From Flavobacteriaceae bacterium (GTDB taxonomy: Bacteria > Bacteroidota > Bacteroidia > Flavobacteriales > Flavobacteriaceae), in contig JAUWLK010000027.1 of the NCBI GenBank assembly GCA_030613745.1, positions 1 through 16,942 on the forward strand: a DNA stretch of 16,942 nucleotides. The letters are read 5' to 3'. Positions within the stretch are counted from its first letter, which is position 1; the number at the start of each line of letters is the position of its first letter. The translations under genes and the position numbers were made by a program. The notes below the pieces were generated by a model. The model did not search any database, was not told the origin of the DNA, and worked only from the letters and a program-made list of their open reading frames with translations. Shown piece after piece: positions 7,732 through 14,754 of this stretch.

Positions 7732-8196
7732 TTATTTTCTATTCAAATATTTTTCAATTGTTTGCAAACTAATTGTCAACAAAAAATGTTGTTTTAAAAA
7801 CAGAGCAAATGTTTTAATATCGGTAGAAGGCAAAAGATCTTTTTTATTTTGCTCAACATAAGATTGACCTTTGCTCATTCGAAATTCAAGATCTTCGGTA
7901 TTTAAAAACTCTTTACGAATACCTTGCATTGATTTTACAAATTCTATTTGGCGAGATTTATCTACCTCAAAACGTGGAATATAATGAATACTTTCCCATT
8001 GACTCGTTTTAATTTTCCAAAACAAATACTCTAATAGTTTTTTGTCTTTTTTGTTTACCCTTTTACCTTCAGCTTGGTGCGATTCAAATGCTTTTTTAAA
8101 TATTTCTTCGGCTTTACTTCCAAAATCATTTATAATATCTTTCTTATGCCAATGAGGATGTGCCCAATACTTTTTTCTAAGTTCTTGTCTTGTCAT
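7732..8196 (-). CDS. hypothetical protein (154 aa), lysine-rich
   Basis: An intact 154-residue reading frame from an ATG. The product is soluble, lysine-rich and mostly predicted helical, with no signal peptide, membrane segment or cysteine. It opens with TRQELRKKYWAHPHWHKKD, has a WESIHYIPRFE segment in the middle and ends in a helical tail (SLQTIEKYLNRK). I do not recognise a family. It is the last gene of the minus-strand series and borders the mobile-element remnants, so it may be accessory. The gap to the VOC gene (125 bp) shows no convincing promoter match. Composition matches its neighbours, and a frame this long without stops in such AT-rich DNA is unlikely by chance. Confidence 0.7.
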   Translation of the reverse strand: MTRQELRKKYWAHPHWHKKDIINDFGSKAEEIFKKAFESHQAEGKRVNKKDKKLLEYLFWKIKTSQWESIHYIPRFEVDKSRQIEFVKSMQGIRKEFLNTEDLEFRMSKGQSYVEQNKKDLLPSTDIKTFALFLKQHFLLTISLQTIEKYLNRK

Positions 8197-8321
8197 ATTG
8201 TTGTGCTGTTATAATTAAGTTGCGTATGTTCTTTGTGACCTTAAACTTATTTCAAAGCAATTATTACTTACTTGGCGTAGAAGTAAATATACCTAACTCC
8301 TATTAATGACAGGTACTTATT

Positions 8322-8705
8322 CTACTCTCTTGAATGCAATGCAATTCTATTACCTTCTGAATCCAAAAAAAGTGCCATATAACCAATATCTTCTCTTATT
8401 AAAGTTTTTTCTTGTAAAATAACTCCTCCTGCTTTTTCAACTCTATTCAATTCAAAAGTAATTTCAGGAGTAGAAAAATAAATTAAAGTGCCATTAGATG
8501 ATGGTTTATAGAATTTTTCATTTTGCACTAATGAACCACCTGCTCCTCTAGCTTCAGGGTTTTCTGGAAAAGGAAACCATCCCATTTTAGTATCACCAAA
8601 TTGTTCAATTTGTAATTTAATATCAAACACATTTTCGTAAAAAGATTTGGCTCTTTTCATGTCAGAAACAGGAATTTCAAACCATCCAATCATATTTGTA
8701 TTCAT
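8322..8705 (-). CDS. VOC superfamily protein (glyoxalase/bleomycin-resistance fold)
   Basis: A 127-residue single VOC module made of paired beta-alpha-beta-beta-beta units. The opening IGWFEIPVSDMKRAKSFYENVFD is the classic first unit, and the end GYMALFLDSEGNRIALHS the last. The middle (MGWFPFPENPEARGAGGSL) resembles the Cfp30B/YdeM-like group of small VOC proteins. Members bind a metal or small molecule; the substrate here is unknown. A second in-frame ATG at residue 5 is possible, but the first is chosen because it is equally plausible and upstream sequence contains stops. It lies 80 bp downstream of the UPF0173 gene on the same strand. Confidence 0.88.
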   Translation of the reverse strand: MNTNMIGWFEIPVSDMKRAKSFYENVFDIKLQIEQFGDTKMGWFPFPENPEARGAGGSLVQNEKFYKPSSNGTLIYFSTPEITFELNRVEKAGGVILQEKTLIREDIGYMALFLDSEGNRIALHSRE

Positions 8706-8785
8706 AATAAATATATTTTAGTTAGTTTGATAAATTTAAAAAAAATATTCTACAAATTGTACTAAAGTTATCTAATTTAAAAAAA

Positions 8786-9463
8786 TTACAAAGAAATAGA
8801 ATTTCCTATATCCAACAATATCAACTCTTTATTCTTTACTTTAAAAGTATCTATAGCTTTTTTATGATCAATTTCAATATAACCAAAAGTATCATAATGG
8901 TAGCCTAATACTTTATTACAGGATATAAAATCAGATGCAATTACTGCACTTTCAATTCCCATAGTAAAATTATCGCCAATTGGCAAAACAGCTAGATCTA
9001 ATTCTGTTTGTAAAGGGATTAATTTCATATCCATAGTTAAAGCAGTGTCTCCGGCTATATAAATATTACCCTCATCCGTTTCTAAAATAAAGCCTCCGGG
9101 TTGGCCTCCATATGATCCATCGGGAAAAGAACTGGTATGAATAGCATTAGTATAAGTTACTCTTCCAAAATCAAATTGCCAACTACCACCATGATTCATT
9201 GGGTGACCTTCCAATCCAAGATTACCAAAATGATTTACAATTTCAAAATTTGATACAATTTTTGCACCAGTTCTTTTTGCAATAGCTTCTACATCTAAAA
9301 TATGATCTTCATGTGCGTGGGTAATTAAAATATAATCCGCTTTAAGCGAATTTATATCAATTTTCTTAGCTAATTCGTTACCTGTAATAAAAGGATCAAC
9401 AATAATATGAATATTTTCAAATTCTATACTTAAACTTGCATGACCTAGATATGTAATTTTCAT
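8786..9463 (-). CDS. UPF0173 metal-dependent hydrolase (metallo-beta-lactamase fold)
   Basis: A 225-residue cytosolic MBL-fold protein of the UPF0173 (YtkL-like) family. It opens MKITYLGHAS, has the metal motif THAHEDH (H49, H51, D53, H54) and a HPMNHGGSW segment typical of UPF0173, then IAGDTAL and the late histidine in GYHYDTF. All metal ligands look present; the substrate is unknown. The frame remains open 32 codons further upstream, but those residues are Phe/Lys/Asn-rich leader and would run into the terminator of the neighbouring receptor gene. The ATG at 9461-9463 gives the standard family N-terminus and length. It is separated from the TonB receptor gene by the hairpin at 9531-9566, so it is probably transcribed separately. 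Confidence 0.92.
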   Translation of the reverse strand: MKITYLGHASLSIEFENIHIIVDPFITGNELAKKIDINSLKADYILITHAHEDHILDVEAIAKRTGAKIVSNFEIVNHFGNLGLEGHPMNHGGSWQFDFGRVTYTNAIHTSSFPDGSYGGQPGGFILETDEGNIYIAGDTALTMDMKLIPLQTELDLAVLPIGDNFTMGIESAVIASDFISCNKVLGYHYDTFGYIEIDHKKAIDTFKVKNKELILLDIGNSISL

Positions 9464-9530
9464 GATATTTGAGATTTTGACTTTAAAATTAATCAAATTA
9501 AAACATTTAAACAATGACTTGTTAAAAAAT

Positions 9531-9566
9531 AAAAACCGCAAAAAGAAAATACTTTTCACGGTTTTT
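9531..9566 (-). terminator. rho-independent terminator after the TonB receptor gene
   Basis: Outer arms AAAAACCG (9531-9538) and CGGTTTTT (9559-9566) pair perfectly. After a 2x2 CA/CA mismatch, AAAAG (9541-9545) pairs with CTTTT (9552-9556) around a six-base loop. Read on the minus strand, the stem is followed by a T-rich run. It lies 25 bp past the receptor stop and insulates the UPF0173 gene. Confidence 0.8.
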
Positions 9567-9590
9567 AAACTAAACTAAAACTAACTCTAT

Positions 9591-11864
9591 CTAAAAATTG
9601 TAATTCAAATAAATTGTAAAATTTCTTCCAGGCTCATAAATTCTACCGCTCATTATATCAGAATTTTTGTATGAAAAATTTAAATGCTCATAATACGCTT
9701 TATCAAATATATTTAAAACGGCAGCACCAACAGTTAATCCTTTTAATGGTTTTACTCCAGCACTAAAATCAAAAGTTGTAAAGCCAGGAGTTTCTGTCTC
9801 TTTAAATGATTCAGAAATACGATCTTGATTATCAACAAAACGTGACTTTAAATTAAACCAGTATTTTTCCTTGTCATAATTTAAACTTAAATGTGCTGTT
9901 AACGGAGTAATTTGAGGAAGTGGTTCATCAAAACCCTTATTTTCTCCATAAGTATAAGACAGATCTGATAAAAAACTTAAACTTGAAGTAATATGATAGT
10001 TAAAAAACATTTCAAATCCGGTTTGCATTGCTTTATCAACATTAACAAATGTTTTCGCAAAAACAGGTGGTACAGTTGGCATAAATTTTCTTGGTAAATT
10101 TTCATCAACTATAGCTGAAATATAATCAGTTAAAATAGAATAAAACACTGTTGCTCCAAAATTAAAATGATCAAAACTTTGTTTTACTGAAATTTCAAAT
10201 TGATTATTGATTTCAGGATCTAAATAAGGATTCCCAACATACTCATATGGATCTGAACCCACATTAAAATGATTGATATAACGTTCAATCATAGAGGCTG
10301 TTCTCACACCTCTACCAAATGCAAATTGCCATTCTGTTTGATTCACCTTATATGCCAACGATACATTTCCACTAAGGTTAACTTCAGATTGATCTTCAAT
10401 TTTACCATCAACACCATGTAAATCTATAAAATCCTGCTCAGGATCATTAATTGATGAAGAAATAAAATCTGATCTTAATCCGGCAGTAATGATTGTTTTA
10501 TCAGAAATTTTATATTTACCTTCAGCAAAAACTCCTATATCATTTACTTCCGAATCTTGCCAAATTTTATCAACTTTTATTACTGGTGTTGGTAAAACAT
10601 TTCCATTCATTATTTTTACAGTACGTATCCTATCACCATCTCTTGCAATAAAATTAGCATCTAAACCTGTAAAAATATTTAATTTATCTGATGGTTTTAA
10701 TGTTAACTCCGTTTTACCTCCAAAAACAGTAGCAAAAACATTTGAAGATGCCGCAGTAGCTTTAAAACTCGGGCGATCATCATTAGTCATTAAATGATCT
10801 ACATACGAATAAAACCCTTTAAAAGTTATTGCACTTATCATATTAGAGACATCGGTTATTTTATAATCTAATCCAGCCAAATAACTATCATCATATGGTG
10901 AATCCATCATTAATCCTGCATGCATTATATCCCGACCAAATGACTGACGCCAAGTAAATTTTAATCGTTGATTATCTGATGGATTATACCCCATTTTTAT
11001 AGAATAATCTGTTGATTTAAATGATGATGGCACTTCGGTACCATTCCCATCTGTATAATTACCATAATCTCGATAAGAACCATTTAGTTCTAAATCAAAT
11101 TTATCTTTTTTATAAACAAATGTTCCTCTAGTAGTAAAGTTATTTCCATTAGTTTCATATCCAGTTTCAATATTACCACTAAAACCATCTTTTTGACTAT
11201 TTATTGATTTTGAAACCATATTTATAATCCCTCCATAATTTTGACCGAAACGAACCGTAAACGGTCCCCTAATAATTTCAATCTTTTCAATTTCTTCTGG
11301 AATTACATGTGTTGTAATTGGATCCATCCTGTTAGGACAAGCATTCAAAATTTTCATTCCACCATCATACTGTACATTTAACTGTTCATACTTAAAAGCT
11401 CTAAAAAATGGCTCAGAAGCATAAGCACCTCTTTTTTGAATACCAAATCCTGGTATATCTTTAAATAGATCACTTACATTTCTAGGCTGGGTTGTAGCTT
11501 TTATATCATCATAAATAATTTCAGATTGTGCTATATCTCCAAAAGGATCAGCCTTAAGTATTATATTATTGAGTTGAATTGTAATCTCTGCTAAAACTAT
11601 AATAATATCATTTGTCAATACTATAGTTTTAGATTTGTAATTCATATGTGAAATCAATGCTTTCTCATTTTGATCTGCATTAATTTGAAATTCACCATTT
11701 TGGTTGGTTTCGGCAAATTTTTCTGAATTTTGCAATTTAACAATTACATGTTCCAGAAATTTACCGTTTTCATTAGTGATTTTACCTTTTATTACTGATT
11801 CTTGTGCATAAATATTAATGCCTATAAAAAGCATTACAGCACAAGCCATAAATAATTTTTTCAT
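9591..11864 (-). CDS. TonB-dependent outer-membrane receptor, candidate copper receptor (OprC/NosA-like)
   Basis: A 757-residue outer-membrane receptor for energised uptake. The signal peptide ends at IYA-20. A carboxypeptidase-regulatory-like beta domain (about 22-100) is followed by the plug (about 115-225, with EKIEIIRGP and GGIINMV) and a 22-strand barrel ending in a terminal Phe (YLNYNF). The plug contains C176-P-N-R-M180, the CxxxM arrangement that binds copper in Pseudomonas OprC. A Met/His patch M314-H315-A-G-L-M319-M320 lies at the position of the OprC HxM partner, though the spacing is not identical. Copper is therefore the leading ligand, by inference from these residues. It follows the cysteine-motif protein by 95 bp holding two dyads, and ends at a strong terminator. 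Receptor identity is certain; ligand moderate. Confidence 0.95.
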   Translation of the reverse strand: MKKLFMACAVMLFIGINIYAQESVIKGKITNENGKFLEHVIVKLQNSEKFAETNQNGEFQINADQNEKALISHMNYKSKTIVLTNDIIIVLAEITIQLNNIILKADPFGDIAQSEIIYDDIKATTQPRNVSDLFKDIPGFGIQKRGAYASEPFFRAFKYEQLNVQYDGGMKILNACPNRMDPITTHVIPEEIEKIEIIRGPFTVRFGQNYGGIINMVSKSINSQKDGFSGNIETGYETNGNNFTTRGTFVYKKDKFDLELNGSYRDYGNYTDGNGTEVPSSFKSTDYSIKMGYNPSDNQRLKFTWRQSFGRDIMHAGLMMDSPYDDSYLAGLDYKITDVSNMISAITFKGFYSYVDHLMTNDDRPSFKATAASSNVFATVFGGKTELTLKPSDKLNIFTGLDANFIARDGDRIRTVKIMNGNVLPTPVIKVDKIWQDSEVNDIGVFAEGKYKISDKTIITAGLRSDFISSSINDPEQDFIDLHGVDGKIEDQSEVNLSGNVSLAYKVNQTEWQFAFGRGVRTASMIERYINHFNVGSDPYEYVGNPYLDPEINNQFEISVKQSFDHFNFGATVFYSILTDYISAIVDENLPRKFMPTVPPVFAKTFVNVDKAMQTGFEMFFNYHITSSLSFLSDLSYTYGENKGFDEPLPQITPLTAHLSLNYDKEKYWFNLKSRFVDNQDRISESFKETETPGFTTFDFSAGVKPLKGLTVGAAVLNIFDKAYYEHLNFSYKNSDIMSGRIYEPGRNFTIYLNYNF

Positions 11865-11897
11865 TATAAATTGAATTGTTTAAATAATAAATTAGTT

Positions 11898-11917
11898 ATA
11901 CAATTAATAAATTGTAT
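11898..11917. repeat. 8-bp inverted repeat in the receptor leader
   Basis: ATACAATT (11898-11905) and AATTGTAT (11910-11917) are perfect complements with an AATA loop, ending 33 bp before the receptor ATG on the minus strand. It could be a leader hairpin or a half of a composite regulatory region with the dyad at 11927-11946. Confidence 0.4.
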
Positions 11918-11926
11918 TTAAATGAT

Positions 11927-11946
11927 TTACACATAAGTATGTGTAA
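11927..11946. promoter_or_regulatory. candidate operator, 9-2-9 dyad TTACACATA/TATGTGTAA
   Basis: A perfect 9-bp inverted repeat with an AG spacer, in the 95-bp gap between the cysteine-motif gene and the TonB receptor. The 20-bp size fits a dimeric regulator. No T-run follows on the minus strand, so a terminator is unlikely. The ligand and regulator are unknown; metal control of the receptor is inference from context. Confidence 0.5.
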
Positions 11947-11959
11947 TTAAATAAGTTAA

Positions 11960-12340
11960 TTAAACAATTGGAGGTCTTAAAATAGAATCGACAAATATTT
12001 GCTCTTTTAATTCAAGATAAAAAAAAGGATTTTGTTGGAATTGCTCCTCAACAATTAAGTAATATGTAAATCTCTTATTTTTTAATGTAAAATATTTTTC
12101 TAAATCCAGTTTTGGAGGTTGTGGCATTTTTTGATCCTGATCCAAATTTTGTTGTTTTTTTACTTGTTTTTCTAGGTAACATTTTCCATTACAACTTAAA
12201 CTGGGTTTGCCTTTATTTTCACACAATTCATTAGCAATGTAATTATAGTTTACTAAATATTCAACAATAGGCAATGCCGGCTGAATAATGGCCAGTAAGT
12301 ACAAATTAAGAAAAAGATGTGTGAAAATTAATTTTCGCAT
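11960..12340 (-). CDS. small membrane or exported protein with a CX9CX3C motif, partner of the TonB receptor
   Basis: A 126-residue protein of unknown function. The ATG at 12338-12340 is preferred over the adjacent in-frame GTG. A hydrophobic N-terminal segment (about 5-28, LIFTHLFLNLYLLAIIQPALPIV) is a signal anchor or signal peptide. Then comes a cysteine module C-x9-C-x3-C (LCENKGKPSLSCNGKCYL), a lysine/glutamine-rich linker, and a hydrophobic, aromatic C-terminal half ending ILRPPIV. The paired NGKC cysteines could bind a soft metal such as copper, or form a disulfide outside the cytoplasm. It has its own -7 promoter and a dyad upstream, and precedes the candidate copper receptor by 95 bp. 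From memory, short proteins with this LCEN...CNGKC pattern occur beside TonB receptors in other Bacteroidota. No function is established. Confidence 0.85.
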   Translation of the reverse strand: MRKLIFTHLFLNLYLLAIIQPALPIVEYLVNYNYIANELCENKGKPSLSCNGKCYLEKQVKKQQNLDQDQKMPQPPKLDLEKYFTLKNKRFTYYLIVEEQFQQNPFFYLELKEQIFVDSILRPPIV

Positions 12341-12358
12341 CACTAAATATTATAAGTA

Positions 12359-12366
12359 CAAAAGTA
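12359..12366 (-). promoter_or_regulatory. Bacteroidota -7 promoter element TACTTTTG for the cysteine-motif gene
   Basis: On the minus strand TACTTTTG matches TAnnTTTG exactly, 18 bp before the ATG at 12340. The predicted transcript leader is only about 10 bases, so translation would start with little or no leader. It supports an independent transcription unit separate from menA. Confidence 0.6.
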
Positions 12367-12388
12367 GATAATTTTGTCTTTTATTTAT

Positions 12389-12402
12389 ATGATTTTAATC
12401 AT
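12389..12402. promoter_or_regulatory. candidate operator, dyad ATGATT-TT-AATCAT
   Basis: A perfect 6-bp inverted repeat with two-base spacer, 22 bp upstream of the -7 element at 12359-12366, so next to the expected -33 contact. The AT-rich TGAT/ATCA halves resemble sites of Fur-superfamily metal regulators, but the match is short and could be chance. It also lies just after the menA stop. Confidence 0.4.
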
Positions 12403-12405
12403 TAA

Positions 12406-13308
12406 TTATAATACCAGTCCTATGCCAAATAATACAGAAAATAAAAAAGTACTTAAAGCTAATTTTTTTAATTCGGGATCTAAATCTATTAGATTTTTAT
12501 TTTTATAAACGGTATATAAATGTTTATATATGGGAATAAATGCAATAACAAATAAAAATTGAATAACTGATGAGAAATGTATAATCGTATAAAGTGAAGC
12601 AAATAAAAATGCAGAAATTAATAAACAATAGTGATAATATTTAGCAAACTTCCCACCCATTTTAACTACTAAAGTATTTTTACCTGATTTTATATCTGAA
12701 TCTCTATCACGCATATTATTCAAGTTCAATACTCCTATACTTAATGAACCAATAGAAAATGCAGGAAAAAGAATTGTATAATCTAAGGTATGCGCATATA
12801 AAAAATAGGATCCACAAACACTTAATAATCCGAAAAAAAGAAATACAAATAAATCTCCAAACCCATAATAACCATAAGCTTTTACTCCCATAGTATACTT
12901 AATTGCAGCAAAAATACTGACTAAACCGAGTACAAAAAAAATTAGTGAATAAATAATATTTTCTTTGCCAAAAGAAACATAAATTAATAATAATGCAACA
13001 AGTAAGGTTATAATACCCGTTATTTTAATTGCATTAAGCATTTGATCTGGTTTTATTTCACCGCTTTGCAGAGTTCTCTTTGGTCCTATTCTATCTTCAT
13101 TATCTGTACCTTTTACCCCATCACCATAATCATTTGCAAAATTTGAAATAATTTGAAATCCTAATGTTGTTAAAAGGGCGAGTATAAATATCTCTCTATT
13201 GAAAAACCCGCTAGAATACGCTAAAAATGATCCTAAAATAATTCCTGAAACTGATAAAGGCAAGGTTCTTAAACGAGCTGCTTTTATCCAAGATTTTATT
13301 GTTGCCAA
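12406..13308 (-). CDS. menA: 1,4-dihydroxy-2-naphthoate polyprenyltransferase (MenA), UbiA family
   Basis: A 300-residue integral membrane prenyltransferase that joins a polyprenyl diphosphate to dihydroxynaphthoate, the membrane step of menaquinone synthesis. It opens MATIKSWIKAARLRTLPLS, typical of MenA. The first Asp-rich motif is N59-D60-x-x-D63 with D69, and the second is MRDRDSD at 199-205, followed by SGKNTL. About eight hydrophobic segments fit the UbiA fold. The start codon is TTG (13306-13308): the reading begins exactly at the conserved family N-terminus, and no in-frame ATG lies upstream or within the first 90 codons. A TTG start may keep expression low. It follows the SPOR gene by 16 bp and probably shares its transcript. 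The end lies close to the separately promoted cysteine-motif gene. Confidence 0.93.
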   Translation of the reverse strand: MATIKSWIKAARLRTLPLSVSGIILGSFLAYSSGFFNREIFILALLTTLGFQIISNFANDYGDGVKGTDNEDRIGPKRTLQSGEIKPDQMLNAIKITGIITLLVALLLIYVSFGKENIIYSLIFFVLGLVSIFAAIKYTMGVKAYGYYGFGDLFVFLFFGLLSVCGSYFLYAHTLDYTILFPAFSIGSLSIGVLNLNNMRDRDSDIKSGKNTLVVKMGGKFAKYYHYCLLISAFLFASLYTIIHFSSVIQFLFVIAFIPIYKHLYTVYKNKNLIDLDPELKKLALSTFLFSVLFGIGLVL

Positions 13309-13324
13309 AATATTTATTGCTTAA

Positions 13325-13936
13325 TTAATCAGAAGTTCCTCTAACCCAAACTTCACCACTTAGTTCTAAAGCTTCTTTAACATTAACTGGTTCACCATAC
13401 GATTTAGCAATGATAAAACAATCATTAAATCCTAATCGTTTCAAGTCATCACGTAATAAAACTGCTTCTTTATAAGTTGTGTATTTACCTATTGCATATT
13501 TATTAAAACCATCTTCTTCAAATTCATTTAAATGAGATAAATTATCAGAAATCAAATTAATATTAAAATTGGTATACGCTCCAATCTGAATACTATAAAC
13601 AATACTCAAATCTGCCAAAGAAGTTGTTGTTGAGTCTAAAATAACGACTTGTCTTATTTTACGTTGCATTTTATGTAAAGAATCAGTATCTACTAAACTT
13701 AGATTATTTTTGATTAAATACTCTTCCTTATACTGCTTTGATTTAGGTAAAAAAGACCATAAAAATAAAATAAGTAAAATCAAGCCAAAAACACCCAAAA
13801 CAATACGGTGTTTTCTTAAAACCGAATTGTTCTCTTCCTCATCTTTTAAAGCAGTTGATAATGTTTTTATTGTATCATTTGCTTCATCGATCTCTTCGTA
13901 AATATTTACCAAATTTTTGTCTCTAATAAAAGGCAT
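13325..13936 (-). CDS. SPOR-domain-like single-pass inner-membrane protein
   Basis: A 203-residue protein. The cytosolic N-terminal part (1-43) is acidic and helical, possibly coiled coil (YEEIDEANDTIKTLSTALKDEEENN). One membrane helix lies at about 45-63 (VLGVFGLILLILFLWSFL). The C-terminal part outside the membrane contains a SPOR-like fold from about 112 to 185: IVYSIQIGAY...YAIGKYTTYKEAVLLRDDLKRLGFNDCFII. SPOR domains bind denuded peptidoglycan at division or cell-wall remodelling sites. The MCE and redox genes upstream and menA 16 bp downstream are on the same strand, so a link between cell envelope and this operon is plausible. No catalytic domain is visible. SPOR assignment rests on pattern rather than on a strongly conserved motif. 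Confidence 0.8.
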   Translation of the reverse strand: MPFIRDKNLVNIYEEIDEANDTIKTLSTALKDEEENNSVLRKHRIVLGVFGLILLILFLWSFLPKSKQYKEEYLIKNNLSLVDTDSLHKMQRKIRQVVILDSTTTSLADLSIVYSIQIGAYTNFNINLISDNLSHLNEFEEDGFNKYAIGKYTTYKEAVLLRDDLKRLGFNDCFIIAKSYGEPVNVKEALELSGEVWVRGTSD

Positions 13937-13953
13937 AAAAATATTTTAAAAAT

Positions 13954-14733
13954 CTATAAATCATTTGCATTAGCTATTAATTCTGCAATATCTAAAACTT
14001 TTATTTCTGATTCTTTTTCTTTAATTTTAACACCATCTGTCATCATTGTATTACAAAAAGGACAACCAGTGGCTATGATGTTTGGTTTAACTTCTATCGC
14101 ATCATCTGTACGTTCTTCAAAAATTTCTTTTTCTCCTTTTTCGGCTTCTTTAAACATTTGAGCACCTCCTGCTCCACAACATAAAGCATTTGATTTGCAT
14201 CTATTCATTTCAACAAGCTCAACATCTAATTTTCTAATTAAATCTCTAGGAGCCTCATAAATATCATTAGCTCTGCCTAAATAACAAGGATCATGAAAAG
14301 TAATTCGTTGTCCACTAAATTTTCCACCTTCAATAGTTATTTTACCTTCATCTAATAAAGATTTTAAAAACTGGGTATGATGCATTACTTCATAATTTCC
14401 TCCTAATTCAGGATACTCATTCTTTAAGGTGTTGAAACAATGTGGACAAGTTGTTACTATTTTTTTTATGTCATATGCATTCAACACTTCTATGTTAGTC
14501 ATTGCTTGCATTTGAAATAAAAATTCATTTCCAGCTCTTTTAGCTGGATCACCTGTACAACTTTCTTCTGAACCTAAAACTGCAAATTCAACTTTTGCTT
14601 TGTTTAGTATTTTAACAAAAGCTTTTGTGATTTTTTTAGCCCTATCATCAAAACTTCCTGCACAACCAACCCAAAATAAAACCTCAGGAGTTTTACCTTC
14701 TGCCGTCATTTCAGCCATTGTTGGTACTTTCAT
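13954..14733 (-). CDS. (Fe-S)-binding protein with two CCG domains (HdrB/HdrD C-terminal-like)
   Basis: A 259-residue cytosolic protein of the CCG-domain family (HdrB, GlcF, LutA). The first cluster-binding set is C24, C59, C96 and C99; the second is C150, C185-C186-G, C224 and C227. In the first domain the usual CCG is S-C-T-G, a form I recall in close relatives, so that site may bind one fewer ligand. The second domain is canonical and would hold a non-cubane 4Fe-4S cluster. Split from its membrane partner, it corresponds to the C-terminal half of HdrD-type enzymes. It lies 21 bp after the membrane Fe-S gene and 17 bp before the SPOR gene. It probably reduces or oxidises an unknown thiol/disulfide or organic acid, coupled to the quinone pool. 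Confidence 0.9.
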   Translation of the reverse strand: MKVPTMAEMTAEGKTPEVLFWVGCAGSFDDRAKKITKAFVKILNKAKVEFAVLGSEESCTGDPAKRAGNEFLFQMQAMTNIEVLNAYDIKKIVTTCPHCFNTLKNEYPELGGNYEVMHHTQFLKSLLDEGKITIEGGKFSGQRITFHDPCYLGRANDIYEAPRDLIRKLDVELVEMNRCKSNALCCGAGGAQMFKEAEKGEKEIFEERTDDAIEVKPNIIATGCPFCNTMMTDGVKIKEKESEIKVLDIAELIANANDL

Positions 14734-14754
14734 ATTTTTTTATTTAATTTATCA

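Noticed and set aside
9464..9559. Upstream in-frame extension of the UPF0173 gene (32 extra codons)
   Set aside because: It would overlap the terminator hairpin and add low-complexity Phe/Lys/Asn residues before the standard family start MKITYLGHAS.
10489..10797. 102-codon plus-strand frame inside the TonB receptor gene
   Set aside because: Antisense shadow of a firmly identified gene, with no family features.
12341..12343. GTG start for the cysteine-motif protein
   Set aside because: The ATG immediately after it is in frame and stronger; the difference is one residue.
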